A model generated the notes under the pieces. It worked only from the letters and a program-made list of their open reading frames with translations, was not told the DNA's origin and did not search any database. A stretch of DNA of 52,049 nt, taken from positions 1 through 52,049 of the forward strand of contig SVTS01000008.1 in the NCBI GenBank assembly GCA_015063645.1. The letters run 5' to 3'. Positions within the stretch are counted from its first letter, which is position 1, and the number at the start of each line of letters is the position of its first letter. Shown here piece after piece: positions 8,733 through 17,840 of the stretch. The stretch comes from Oscillospiraceae bacterium. GTDB taxonomy: Bacteria > Bacillota > Clostridia > Oscillospirales > CAG-272. A program made the position numbers and the translations under genes.

Positions 8733-9015
8733 TATAAAATGAGAATTTTCGGAATTTTCCCGCCGTTTTTTCAACAGCACACTGAACAGAGTTGCACCTG
8801 CAGCAGATTACGCTGCGGTACCGATTCCCGAAAATCTGTAAATAATCCTGAAAAAAACCGGGAGGATGCGTGGAAAAATCAAAAAAATTTCATCTTTTTG
8901 CAGACAATTTTCAGAATGTGCCGATGTGTTCATGATTTATTTAAAAATCCGTGCTATAATGAAAATATTGTTCTACGCATTTATGCAAGGATAAATAAAA
9001 TTAGGAGCAACTGTC
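8733..9015. other. Intergenic region before the ABC-2 system
   Basis: Divergent intergenic space. A TATAAT at 8955-8960 is the best -10 for the plus-strand ABC system, but no good -35 stands 16-18 bp before it. I see no gene or strong hairpin here. Confidence 0.35.
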
Positions 9016-10002
9016 ATGATTGAAATCAGTCATCTGGTCAAACGCTATGGTGCCAAGTTTGCCGTGGACGATATCAGCTTTTCCGTGGGAAAAGGCGAGA
9101 TCGTCGGCTTCCTCGGACCCAACGGCGCAGGCAAGAGCACTACGATGAATATCCTCACCGGCTACCTCTCCTCTACCTCCGGTACGGCTACGGTAGGCGG
9201 CATCGATATTCTGGAAAATCCCTATGAGGCGAAGAAACTTATCGGCTTCCTGCCCGAACAGCCGCCGCTGTACGTGGACATGAAGGTGGACGAGTATCTG
9301 AACTTCATCTATGAGCTGAAGAAGTGCAAGCTCAACAGAGAGAAGCATCTCGCCGAGGTCTGCGAGGTCACCAAGATCTCCGACGTCCGCGGACGCATGA
9401 TCAAGAACCTCTCCAAGGGTTACAAGCAGAGAGTTGGCATCGCACAGGCTCTGATCGGCAATCCGAAAGTGCTGATCTTCGACGAGCCCACCGTCGGTCT
9501 CGACCCGAAGCAGATCATCGAGATCCGCAACCTGATCCGCAACCTGGGTACGGATCATACCATCATCCTCTCCACCCACATTCTGCCTGAGGTGCAGGCT
9601 GTGTGTGACCGGATCGTCATCATCAATCAGGGACGCCTGATCGCTGATGAGAAGACGGAAAACATCACCCGCGTGGTGGAAGAGAACCGTCTCTACAGCG
9701 TCAAGGTCTGCGGTCCTCAGAGAGAGGTCCTCTCCGTTCTGTCCAAGGTTCCCGGCGTTGTCCGTGCGGATGCAGTGGGCGAGCGTGAGCTGGACAGCTT
9801 TACCTACCATATCGAGAGCGAACCGGGTGTGGATGTCCGCAAGCCGCTGTTTTTCGCTCTGTCTGAGCACAACTGGCCCATCATCGGGCTGGAGGCTGTG
9901 GGTATGTCCCTGGAGGACGTATTCATGAAGCTGATGGATGCCGATGCGAAGAAAAAGCAGCGCGCATCCCAGAACCGCGCCGGCGCGCGGGATAACCGCT
10001 GA
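9016..10002 (+). CDS. ABC-2 type transporter ATPase (GldA-like)
   Basis: A 328-residue ATPase. Walker A GPNGAGKST at about residue 36, the signature NLSKGYKQRVGIAQAL (about 136-150), Walker B VLIFDEPTVGLD (about 153-164) and the switch His in STHILPE. The C-terminal 100 residues form the regulatory extension seen in GldA/NatA/DrrA-type ATPases. It would energise the permease and GldG-like partner encoded next. AGGAG lies before the ATG. Homology to GldA does not imply gliding; such modules are widespread in clostridia and their cargo is unknown. Confidence 0.93.
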   Translation: MIEISHLVKRYGAKFAVDDISFSVGKGEIVGFLGPNGAGKSTTMNILTGYLSSTSGTATVGGIDILENPYEAKKLIGFLPEQPPLYVDMKVDEYLNFIYELKKCKLNREKHLAEVCEVTKISDVRGRMIKNLSKGYKQRVGIAQALIGNPKVLIFDEPTVGLDPKQIIEIRNLIRNLGTDHTIILSTHILPEVQAVCDRIVIINQGRLIADEKTENITRVVEENRLYSVKVCGPQREVLSVLSKVPGVVRADAVGERELDSFTYHIESEPGVDVRKPLFFALSEHNWPIIGLEAVGMSLEDVFMKLMDADAKKKQRASQNRAGARDNR

Positions 10003-10026
10003 TGCGGAAAGGAAGAGTTACGGATT

Positions 10027-10734
10027 ATGTTTGCTATTTTTAAACGCGAGCTGCACTCGTATTTTACCACACCCATCGGATATGTATTCATGGCGGTGTT
10101 TCTGGCGGTGTCCGGCTTCTGCTTCTCCATCACCACACTGCAAATGCAGTCCTCTGACGTATCCACCTATTTCCAGTTTCTGATGTTTGCCTACATCGTG
10201 ATCATTCCCCTGCTCACGATGAAGACTTTTGCTGAGGAGCGCCGTACCCGCACGGAGCAGCTTCTTTTGACGGCGCCCGTCTCCCTGACCGGTATGGTCA
10301 TGGCAAAGTTCCTCGCAGCATTCACCATGTTCTTCGGGACGCTGGTTGTCTCCGCTGTGTATTTCTTCCCGCTGTCCCTGTACACGGAAGAGATGAACTG
10401 GTCCCGTGTGTGGGGATCCATGTTTGCCATGGTCCTCATCGGCATGACGTTCATCTCCATCGGCATTTTCGTTTCCTCCCTGACGGAGAATCAGTTTACC
10501 GCATCCCTCGGCACCATCGGCATTCTGCTTGCGCTGATGATCGTGGCTATGGTCAACAGCCTGATTGATTCCTATGTGGTCCGTTCCGTTCTGGACTGGA
10601 TCTCCATCTACAGCCGCTATGCCAACTTTACTTACGGTATTTTCGATTTCGGTGCGGTGGTTTATTACATTTCCATCTGCGTCGTGTTCCTTTTCCTCTC
10701 CGTCCGCGTCTTCGAGAAGAGACGCTGGTCCTGA
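10027..10734 (+). CDS. ABC-2 type permease (GldF-like)
   Basis: A 235-residue membrane protein with six predicted transmembrane helices (about residues 20-38, 55-75, 95-125, 140-162, 165-190, 210-228). The N-terminal MFAIFKRELHSYFTTPIGYVFMAVFL and the motif MKTFAEERRTRTEQLLLTAPVS are typical of the ABC-2/GldF family. It lies 24 bp after the ATPase, with AGGAAGAG before the start, and forms the channel-like part of the exporter. Confidence 0.9.
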   Translation: MFAIFKRELHSYFTTPIGYVFMAVFLAVSGFCFSITTLQMQSSDVSTYFQFLMFAYIVIIPLLTMKTFAEERRTRTEQLLLTAPVSLTGMVMAKFLAAFTMFFGTLVVSAVYFFPLSLYTEEMNWSRVWGSMFAMVLIGMTFISIGIFVSSLTENQFTASLGTIGILLALMIVAMVNSLIDSYVVRSVLDWISIYSRYANFTYGIFDFGAVVYYISICVVFLFLSVRVFEKRRWS

Positions 10735-10762
10735 GGCATAACGGTAAAGGAGTTCCACTGAT

Positions 10763-12253
10763 ATGAAAAAAGGTTTTTATTCCACCAAAAGCTTCCGCTA
10801 CGGAAGCGCCGCTACCGCTTTCACCTGCGCATTCATCGCGGTGGTGGTGGTGTTCAACATCATTTTCACTGCCCTGGCAAACCGCTATCTCTGGTATATC
10901 GATATGACCGGCGAGTCCGTCTTCTCCCTCTCTGAGGAAGCCAAGGACATTCTTTCCGATATCGATGAAGAGATCAATATTTACTTCACCAGTGAGCCCG
11001 ACCAGCTGATGAACGGCACCAACGGCGAATGGGCGAAGTACGTTTACAATACCGCCCGCCAGCTGGAGGCGGAGTTCGAAAACATCACCGTGACCTGCAA
11101 GGATATTGTCAAGCACCGTGCGTTCTTCGAGCCCTACCGCACCACCGCCGCCACCAATCTCTATACCACTTCCGTGATCGTGGAGTCCGGTACCGAGATC
11201 CGCGTGTTCGCGCTGGAAGCTTTCTTTGTCACCAATGAAGACGGCACCATCTGGGCGTACAACGGCGAAAAGAAGATGCTCTCCGGCATTCTGCAGGTAA
11301 CCAGCGCCGAATTGCCCATCGTGTACTTCACCAGCGAGCACGGCGAGGATCTGAGCCAGAATGCACAGGCATTTGTCTCCCTGTTCACCGACAACGGCTT
11401 CGAAGTCCGCGTGATCAATCTCGCCAAGGAAGAGATCGATGAGGATGCCCGCATCATCATCATCAATAACCCCGTATACGACTTCATCGGTGCTGAGGCA
11501 GAGGACGAAAAGTCCAATGAGATCAAGAAGCTTGATAAGTTCCTGGACAACTTCGGCTGTCTGTACGTCTTTGCCGATCCCGATAAGGCAGGCAGACTGA
11601 ATAACCTCAGCGAGTTCCTGGAGGAGTGGGGTATCGCATTCACGCCGAATACCTACATCCGCGATACGGAGAATTCCGTTTCCACCGACGGTCTGTCCGT
11701 TGTTGCCAAGTATGACACCGAAACGCTGGGCAGCTCCATCTATAAGGATCTGACCTCCAATCTGGCAACCATGCCCAAGACCATCTCCCGTTATACAATG
11801 CCTATTGAGATCCTGTGGGAAGAGGGCGGCAATCTGTCCGGCTCCCGCCACGTATCTCCCGTGCTCAAGTCTTACGAGACCGCTCAGGCTGTCAAGAACA
11901 ACGAAGTGGTCGGCAAGGGCGAGTACAACCTGATGACGATTTCCCAGGAGTCCCGCATCATCAATAACGAGTATTACAATTCCTACGTTATCGTCAGCGG
12001 TTCGTCCAATTTCGCCAACAGTAGCTATATCTTCTCCAATGCCTATGCCAATGCGGATATCCTCTCTGCAGCTATGAAGGCTACCGGCCGCGACAAGATC
12101 CTTGCAAACATCGATTTCAAGGTGTTTGACGATACTTCTCTGGATATCACCACCGCACAGGCGAATGACTGGACGGTTGCGAGCGTGCTGGTTCTGCCTG
12201 CCATCGCAGCTGTATGCGGACTTGTGATCTGGGTAAGGAGAAAGCATTCATGA
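10763..12253 (+). CDS. GldG-like ABC system auxiliary protein
   Basis: A 496-residue protein with an N-terminal transmembrane helix (about residues 20-42), a large extracellular domain, and a second helix near the C-terminus (about 470-490, WTVASVLVLPAIAAVCGLVIWVRR). The opening FSLSEEAKDILSDIDEEINIYFTSE and the central IVYFTSEHGE match the GldG / ABC-type uncharacterised auxiliary family (DUF7088 type). It is part of the four-gene operon: AAAGGAG before the ATG, a 28-bp gap from the permease, and its stop overlaps the next start as ATGA. Confidence 0.85.
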   Translation: MKKGFYSTKSFRYGSAATAFTCAFIAVVVVFNIIFTALANRYLWYIDMTGESVFSLSEEAKDILSDIDEEINIYFTSEPDQLMNGTNGEWAKYVYNTARQLEAEFENITVTCKDIVKHRAFFEPYRTTAATNLYTTSVIVESGTEIRVFALEAFFVTNEDGTIWAYNGEKKMLSGILQVTSAELPIVYFTSEHGEDLSQNAQAFVSLFTDNGFEVRVINLAKEEIDEDARIIIINNPVYDFIGAEAEDEKSNEIKKLDKFLDNFGCLYVFADPDKAGRLNNLSEFLEEWGIAFTPNTYIRDTENSVSTDGLSVVAKYDTETLGSSIYKDLTSNLATMPKTISRYTMPIEILWEEGGNLSGSRHVSPVLKSYETAQAVKNNEVVGKGEYNLMTISQESRIINNEYYNSYVIVSGSSNFANSSYIFSNAYANADILSAAMKATGRDKILANIDFKVFDDTSLDITTAQANDWTVASVLVLPAIAAVCGLVIWVRRKHS

Positions 12254-13770
12254 AGAAGATTTCAAGGCAGAAACGCCCGGTTATTATCTGTGCCGCGATC
12301 TTCGTTGTGCTTCTGATCGCTTACTTTGCCGTTGTCCGTCCGCTGGTCAACAGCGGTCTGGAAGAAGAGACCAAAGCGCCGATTGAAACCGTTGAAGGTG
12401 AAGTTGTCGGCATCAATGACCGCTACCTGATGTTCCCCCAGGTGGAACGTAAGGGCATGCAGTCCATCAAGGTGGAAAATGAGTACGGCACGTACGAATT
12501 CTACCGCGACAGCGAAAGCGAATTCCAGATCCGCGGATTTGAGGGTACTTCCTTCGATCTGACCAAGTTCTCCTCCCTCGTTACTTCTGCCGGCTATACG
12601 CTGGCAAAGGTAAAGGTGGTGGATAACGCTACCGACGCGGAGCTGAAGGAATACGGTCTGGATAAGCCCAAGGCAACCTGGACGCTGACTACCACTACCG
12701 GCGAAAAGTATAAGGTTCATGTCGGCTACGATCTGCTGACCGGCGGCGGTTACTACTGCATGCTGGACGGACGCCGTTCCGTATATGTGCTGGATACAAC
12801 GCTGGCGGAGACAATGTTCGCTCCCATTGAGTATATGGTCTCCCCGATCATTATGGCAGGCGTTCAGCAGGACGATTACTTCATGATCGATGACTTTACC
12901 ATGATGAACGGTGATGATGTCCTCTTCTCCGCGAAGATCGTGGATCCCGAGGATCAGAATAACCCCGAGGCAATGGTGGAGCACATCATGCAGTATCCCG
13001 CCGCTTACTTCCCGGATACCGATATTCTCTATGAGATATTCTACAGCTTCATGGGTCTGCAGGGCACTGAGGTTGTGAAGCTGGGCGTAACCGATGCGGA
13101 TCTGAAGAAATACGGTCTGGATGACCCGGCGCATACGATTTACTTCAAGTACAAGGAAGCCGAAGTCATGCTGTTCTTCAGCAAACTGCAGGACACCGGC
13201 ATCTACTACGTCTATTCCTCCCTCTTCCCGCAGTATATCTCTACCGTGGATATCACAACCGTCAACTATCTGGAAAATCCGCTGATCGACTGGATCAACG
13301 CGTATACGTTCCAGCAGTGGATCACGGCTGTTTCCGCTATGGAGATCAAGGGAAGCGGCGCGGATGTGAAGTTCACGCTGACCCACGGCACCAATGCAGA
13401 GGGCAACGCGACTCTGGAAGTGGATTCCAGCACCGGTCTGCATATCGCCGATGCGGATGTGCATAACTTCCGTCAGTTCTACAAGACCCTTCTGTCTATT
13501 GATATTCAGGATTATGCGGATCTGAGCGAAGCCGAGATGAAGAAGATCGTGAAGGAAGATAACTGCATCCTCACATTCACGTTCTATAATCTGAACGGTG
13601 ATAAGACGGTATACAAGTTCTATCCGTATTCCGGATCCGGCAGACGTGCGCTGATGACGATCAACGGCAAGGGCGAATTCTACGTCCTCACCGACCTGAT
13701 AGAAAAGATCGCGTCCGATGCGAACAAGGTTCTGAACGGTCTGGATATCGATTCCTACGGCAAGAATTAA
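12250..13770 (+). CDS. DUF4340-type membrane-anchored protein
   Basis: A 506-residue protein with one N-terminal transmembrane helix (IICAAIFVVLLIAYFAVV, about residues 11-28) and a long extracellular region made of repeated units: LKEYGLDKPKATWTL and LKKYGLDDPAHTIYF are the hallmark of DUF4340. This family accompanies GldG-like ABC systems. The start at 12250 overlaps the upstream stop (ATGA) and has AAGGAG before it; the longer reading has no site. A strong hairpin terminator follows. Role inferred: an extracellular scaffold of the ABC complex. Confidence 0.87.
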   Translation: MKKISRQKRPVIICAAIFVVLLIAYFAVVRPLVNSGLEEETKAPIETVEGEVVGINDRYLMFPQVERKGMQSIKVENEYGTYEFYRDSESEFQIRGFEGTSFDLTKFSSLVTSAGYTLAKVKVVDNATDAELKEYGLDKPKATWTLTTTTGEKYKVHVGYDLLTGGGYYCMLDGRRSVYVLDTTLAETMFAPIEYMVSPIIMAGVQQDDYFMIDDFTMMNGDDVLFSAKIVDPEDQNNPEAMVEHIMQYPAAYFPDTDILYEIFYSFMGLQGTEVVKLGVTDADLKKYGLDDPAHTIYFKYKEAEVMLFFSKLQDTGIYYVYSSLFPQYISTVDITTVNYLENPLIDWINAYTFQQWITAVSAMEIKGSGADVKFTLTHGTNAEGNATLEVDSSTGLHIADADVHNFRQFYKTLLSIDIQDYADLSEAEMKKIVKEDNCILTFTFYNLNGDKTVYKFYPYSGSGRRALMTINGKGEFYVLTDLIEKIASDANKVLNGLDIDSYGKN

Positions 13771-13782
13771 CATGATTCAGTC

Positions 13783-13809
13783 AAAAGGAGGTGCATTGCA
13801 CCTCCTTTT
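13783..13809 (+). terminator. Terminator of the ABC-2 operon
   Basis: A near-perfect hairpin with 13-bp arms, AAAAGGAGGTGCA and TGCACCTCCTTTT, around one central base (the real loop would open a few pairs). It starts 12 bp after the DUF4340 stop and its right arm ends in TTTT. It also masks an AGGAGG sequence. Confidence 0.75.
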
Positions 13810-13828
13810 GGAATCTCAGGAGAAGTTT

Positions 13829-14473
13829 ATGGCAATTACAATTCTCTATCAGGATGCGCATATTGTTGCCTGTGTCAAAGAGGCAGGTGTGTCGTCTCAG
13901 TCCCCCGGCATGCCGGAGAGGATTGCGGAGACGATCGGCGGCGATGTGCCGCTGGCGGTACACCGGCTGGACCGGGATGTGGCAGGCGTGATGGTCTATG
14001 CCCGCACTCCCGAAGCCGCATCCTCCCTGACGGCGCAGATCACCGCCGGTACACCGGAGAAGATATACTACGCCATTCTGCGCGGCTCGCCTGAGGAAGC
14101 CGGAGAGCTGCAGGATCTGCTCTATCACGATCCGAATCGGAATAAGACGTTCGTTGTGGACCGCAAACGCCGCGGTGTCCGGGAAGCACGGCTTTCCTAC
14201 CGGATCCTTGCCCGGGCTGACGGGGAAGACGGTGTGCTTTCATTGGCGGAAATCCGCCTGCATACGGGACGCACCCATCAGATCCGTGTGCAGTTCGGCT
14301 CAAGAAAATTCCCCGTGGCAGGGGACGGAAGATACGGCGGCGGCAAGGGACAGATCGCTCTGTTCTCCCATTCTTTCGCGTTCCGTCATCCGCTCAGCGG
14401 AGAGGAAATGCGCTTTGCCGCTCTCCCGGAGATGAGCGGCATCTGGACGCATTTCCGCGAGGAATTGTCGTGA
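13829..14473 (+). CDS. RluA-family RNA pseudouridine synthase
   Basis: A 214-residue RluA-type enzyme that converts uridine to pseudouridine in rRNA or tRNA. HRLDRDVAGVMV (residues 45-56) holds the catalytic Asp48 of the family, and GRTHQIRVQF is the conserved motif further on. The usual N-terminal S4 RNA-binding domain is absent, making it a short single-domain form. Its target base cannot be read from sequence. The start is set by AGGAG six bases before ATG 13829; the longer ORF would run through the upstream terminator. Confidence 0.88.
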   Translation: MAITILYQDAHIVACVKEAGVSSQSPGMPERIAETIGGDVPLAVHRLDRDVAGVMVYARTPEAASSLTAQITAGTPEKIYYAILRGSPEEAGELQDLLYHDPNRNKTFVVDRKRRGVREARLSYRILARADGEDGVLSLAEIRLHTGRTHQIRVQFGSRKFPVAGDGRYGGGKGQIALFSHSFAFRHPLSGEEMRFAALPEMSGIWTHFREELS

Positions 14474-14478
14474 ATCCC

Positions 14479-14507
14479 TTGTAACTTTACAGTGTATGTG
14501 GTACAAT
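14479..14507 (+). promoter_or_regulatory. Promoter before heparinase-like gene 1
   Basis: TTGTAA (14479-14484), a 17-bp spacer and TACAAT (14502-14507). It is followed directly by TGTACACAGCATACAG, an element shared with the promoter at 37923-37966. It lies about 230 bp before the start codon, so the leader would be long. Confidence 0.6.
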
Positions 14508-14700
14508 GTACACAGCATACAGAAAGCTGAAACTGTACGGCAGTCTCCAAGGTGCAGTTGTGGTACAATGTACACAGCATACAAAAAGCTGAAACTGTAC
14601 GGCAGTTTGCTGTGTACGCGAGCCTGCCGCGCGGACGCCGTCCGCGTTCCGCCTTCGGCGGAATTCCGGCAGTCTCCAAAGTGCAGTTGTGGTACAATAT
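14499..14700 (+). repeat. 62-bp tandem repeat and hairpins in a leader
   Basis: A 62-bp unit beginning TGGTACAATGTACACAGCAT is present at 14499-14560 and again from 14561. After an inserted hairpin block (GCGGACGCCGTCCGC near 14633-14647 and TTCCGCCTTCGGCGGAA just after it), part of the unit returns at 14670-14698 (CAGTCTCCAA to GGTACAAT). Each copy carries a TACAAT that could be a -10 box. The whole sits in the leader of heparinase-like gene 1. Confidence 0.7.
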
Positions 14701-14735
14701 TATATACTGTTTTCAGATATTTTTTAAGGAGAAAT

Positions 14736-17700
14736 ATGATGCGCATGAAACGAATTCTTTCCCTTGTGCTGGCAGCTGTTATGCTGCTGCCGGCTGCGGC
14801 ATGCTCGCCTGCTGAGAAGCCGCTTGACAGCGAGACGACTCTGCCGGTTGAAACAACCGTGCCGGATACTACCGCTGCGCCCGAAACCACCACGGAAGCG
14901 GTGACGGAGCCGGCGGAAACCGAGCCCGTGTGGGATCCCGCATGGCCGAAAAAAGAGCATGCGGATGCCTCTGTTACCCGCAAACTCAGCCTCAATCTGC
15001 TGAGCAGCGGCGATGCGAACAAGGAGGACGCGGATAAACCGCTTGTAGTCTTTAATGCGGCGGATCCCAAATATCAGAAGCTGCACACACCGGAGATCCA
15101 TAAGCTGGCTGACGTGTCCATGAAGTGGATCTACGACGTCACGGCAAGCTGGACGTTCAATGTTCCTGCCGATCTGAGCGCCTATGAGGCGTATTCCTTC
15201 TGGGTATATGCCCCTGAGGGAACTGTCGGTGAGACTTTCTATATGTATTTCGGTTCTGAAAACTCTGCCACCGACGGCATCGACTATTACGGCAAATCAT
15301 TCAAAATGCAGTCGGAGGGCTGGAACTTCTTCAGCGGCTATCTGGGTGCTTTCAGCATCAACCGTACGCCTCTGGGCTGGGATAAGATCGATAAACTGAC
15401 TCTGACCAGCACCGGCTGGAGCCAGACGAACCGCGCCTCCACGGTGCTGTATCTGGATAATATCACGCTCCACACCAACGCTAAGATGGTGAATACCACC
15501 GGTATTGCGCTGGGCGATGCGTTTGCCTTCTCCGTGGACGGTCCCCGTGCGGTCTACGATAATGAGACGGTGGAGATCAGCTATATCGATGATACCTCCG
15601 TGGTGTTTGAGGAGAGTGGTACATACTGGCTGCCTCTGTCCGTTTTTGCCGCAATCCTGGATAAGAATTCCGATTACAATGCCGCATCCCGTACGCTGAA
15701 CATGACGCTGGGCGGCAGAAAATATACCTTTGTCGGCGAAAAGAATACCGTTGTTGTGGATGGAAAGTCCGAAAAACTGGATTTTACCGTCCGGGTAAAG
15801 GGCGATTCTCTGTTCGTTCCCCATACCTATGCCCAGTCTCTCTTTGGATACGGCTCCCTGTATACGGATGAAATGGGTCTGGTCATCCTCTCGAAAGAAC
15901 CCCGTAATTACGACCTGCATAAGGAACTGAAAGCACTGCTGAATATTTCCTATACAACACTGTTCACCCGTCCCAGCGGCGAGGAAGTCCTTGCCGATAT
16001 GTATGACAATCTGGGCGGCGACGTGCATCCGCGCATTATGCTGACGGAGAATGATTTCGATCGTCTCAGAGGATACTACGAGACAGACGAGACGTTCAAA
16101 AAATGGGTGGGCGAGCTGGATAAAAAATACGGCATCACCTCCACCGCCTATACAGAGAGCCCCGTGAAGTGGGAATTGACCGACGGCGTCCGCCTGCTCT
16201 CCATCTCCCGTAAGGCGAAGAATAAGATCATTCCTTTCTGCTTCCTTTATCAGATTACGGGCAGAGAAGTTTTTGCCAGACGTGCATGGCGTGAAGTGGA
16301 GGCATTGGTCAATTTCAAAGACTGGCATCCGGAGCACTTCCTGGATACTGCCGAGATCTGCTATCCCATGGCGATTGCATACGACTGGCTGTATGATTAC
16401 CTCACACCCGAGCAGCGTGCAAAGATGGAAAAGGCTACGCTGGAATTCGGTCTGAATCCCGGTCTGGACCGCTATGAGGGACGTACCGGTTCCTGGGGCG
16501 ACAACAACTGGACCGGCGTCTGCAACGGCGGTCTGACCGCTGCGGCTCTTGCCTACGCATCTGCTCTGCCGGATGCATGTACCCGTGTGCTGGACGGCGC
16601 AATGCGCGATGTGGAGAAGGGTATGTACACCTATGCGCCGGACGGCGGCTATCTGGAAAGCCCCGGCTACTGGTCCTACGGTACGGATTATCTCCACGTT
16701 ATGATGAGCTCGCTGGATTCCGCCTGCGGCACGGATTACGGTCTGTATAACTCCCCCGGATTTGCCGAGTCTGCGTACTTCACCGCATATTTTGAGACGG
16801 AAGACGGCGCGTGGGGCTTCCACGATTCCGGTTCCGGCGTATCCGATACCAACTGCCTCTCCTGGTTCGGCAAGAAATCCGGCGATCCCTCCGTCAACCG
16901 TCTCCGCCGCAACAGCGTGGATAACGGCGTCAAAGCGCTCCATGTATACGATCTTATGTGGTATGACCCGAAGAATATCGTGGACAGCGTCAAGCTGAAT
17001 CTGGATTCCTTCTATACCGAAGTGGGTTCGGTGAGCATGCGCAGCACCTGGGAGAACGATGCGATTTTCGTGGGTCTCCATGCAGGCGACAACGCCGCCA
17101 GCCACGGCGATCTGGATATCGGCAACTTCGTGCTGGATGCTGCCGGCAGACGCTTCCTTGTGGAGCTTGGCTCGGATTATTATAACCTGCCTGCATATTT
17201 TGGCGCGAGCCGCTGGAATTACTACCGTAAGAGAGCCGAAGGTCAGAATACTCTGGTCATCGGTGACGTATCCTATAAGAAACCCGATCAGAATGCGAAA
17301 GCTGTCGGCAGCTTCACCCGTGTGGAGAACAACGAATCTTCCTCCATTGCTGTCGTGGATATGACCCCGGCGTACGATGCAGTCACCGACGGCAAGCGCG
17401 GCGTTCTCTTCACGGATAACCGTTCTACGGTCATCCTGCAGGATGAGGTTCACATGAGCTCTGCCAATACGGTTCGCTGGGGTGTACACACCAAGGGCCG
17501 TGTTACGATCAATGCGGGAGGCCGCAGTGCCTTCATCCAGAGCGGCACGTACTTCCTCTACTGTGAGATCGTTTCGGCAGATCAGTCCCTGCAGTTCACA
17601 ACGGCAGACGCCAATTCCTACGATCCCGCCTATAAGAATTCCAGCGGTGAATACAGCCGTTCGGGTATCAGAAGGCTGATGATCGTCACCCCCGATAAGG

Positions 17701-17813
17701 TGAAGGATTTCGAGGTTGCCGTGGTGTTCAAGGTTGTCACACTGGACGATGTTGCACCGGCTCTCGGTGAGACTTATCAGTGGACGCCGATGAAGGACTG
17801 GAAACTCAACTGA
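14736..17813 (+). CDS. Heparinase II/III-like lipoprotein, paralog 1
   Basis: A 1025-residue secreted lipoprotein. The signal ends at LLPAAAC (Cys about residue 23), followed by a Thr/Glu/Pro linker. Residues about 85-245 look like a beta-sandwich carbohydrate-binding region; about 245-380 is a copper-amine-oxidase N-terminal-like domain (WLPLSVFAAIL, LFVPHTYAQSLFGY). An alpha/alpha toroid follows (AIAYDWLYDYLTPEQ, NNWTGVCNGG, GGYLESPGYWSYG), then the heparinase II/III C-terminal beta-sandwich (HGDLDIGNFVLDAAGRRFLVELG, YRKRAEGQNTLVIGD). Such enzymes cleave uronate-containing polysaccharides by beta-elimination; the substrate is unknown. AAGGAG precedes the ATG at 14736. It is collinear with the gene at 18615. 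Confidence 0.85.
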   Translation: MMRMKRILSLVLAAVMLLPAAACSPAEKPLDSETTLPVETTVPDTTAAPETTTEAVTEPAETEPVWDPAWPKKEHADASVTRKLSLNLLSSGDANKEDADKPLVVFNAADPKYQKLHTPEIHKLADVSMKWIYDVTASWTFNVPADLSAYEAYSFWVYAPEGTVGETFYMYFGSENSATDGIDYYGKSFKMQSEGWNFFSGYLGAFSINRTPLGWDKIDKLTLTSTGWSQTNRASTVLYLDNITLHTNAKMVNTTGIALGDAFAFSVDGPRAVYDNETVEISYIDDTSVVFEESGTYWLPLSVFAAILDKNSDYNAASRTLNMTLGGRKYTFVGEKNTVVVDGKSEKLDFTVRVKGDSLFVPHTYAQSLFGYGSLYTDEMGLVILSKEPRNYDLHKELKALLNISYTTLFTRPSGEEVLADMYDNLGGDVHPRIMLTENDFDRLRGYYETDETFKKWVGELDKKYGITSTAYTESPVKWELTDGVRLLSISRKAKNKIIPFCFLYQITGREVFARRAWREVEALVNFKDWHPEHFLDTAEICYPMAIAYDWLYDYLTPEQRAKMEKATLEFGLNPGLDRYEGRTGSWGDNNWTGVCNGGLTAAALAYASALPDACTRVLDGAMRDVEKGMYTYAPDGGYLESPGYWSYGTDYLHVMMSSLDSACGTDYGLYNSPGFAESAYFTAYFETEDGAWGFHDSGSGVSDTNCLSWFGKKSGDPSVNRLRRNSVDNGVKALHVYDLMWYDPKNIVDSVKLNLDSFYTEVGSVSMRSTWENDAIFVGLHAGDNAASHGDLDIGNFVLDAAGRRFLVELGSDYYNLPAYFGASRWNYYRKRAEGQNTLVIGDVSYKKPDQNAKAVGSFTRVENNESSSIAVVDMTPAYDAVTDGKRGVLFTDNRSTVILQDEVHMSSANTVRWGVHTKGRVTINAGGRSAFIQSGTYFLYCEIVSADQSLQFTTADANSYDPAYKNSSGEYSRSGIRRLMIVTPDKVKDFEVAVVFKVVTLDDVAPALGETYQWTPMKDWKLN

Positions 17814-17840
17814 TCCGGGGATCTGTTTCCGGAGGTTTCT

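Noticed and set aside
6422-8737. 771-codon plus-strand open frame opposite gpmI and the PHP gene
   Set aside because: Antisense to clear enzymes with intact motifs; no recognisable domain.
9016-13770. Gliding motility operon
   Set aside because: GldA/F/G-like parts are common in non-gliding clostridia and none of the other gliding proteins is present.
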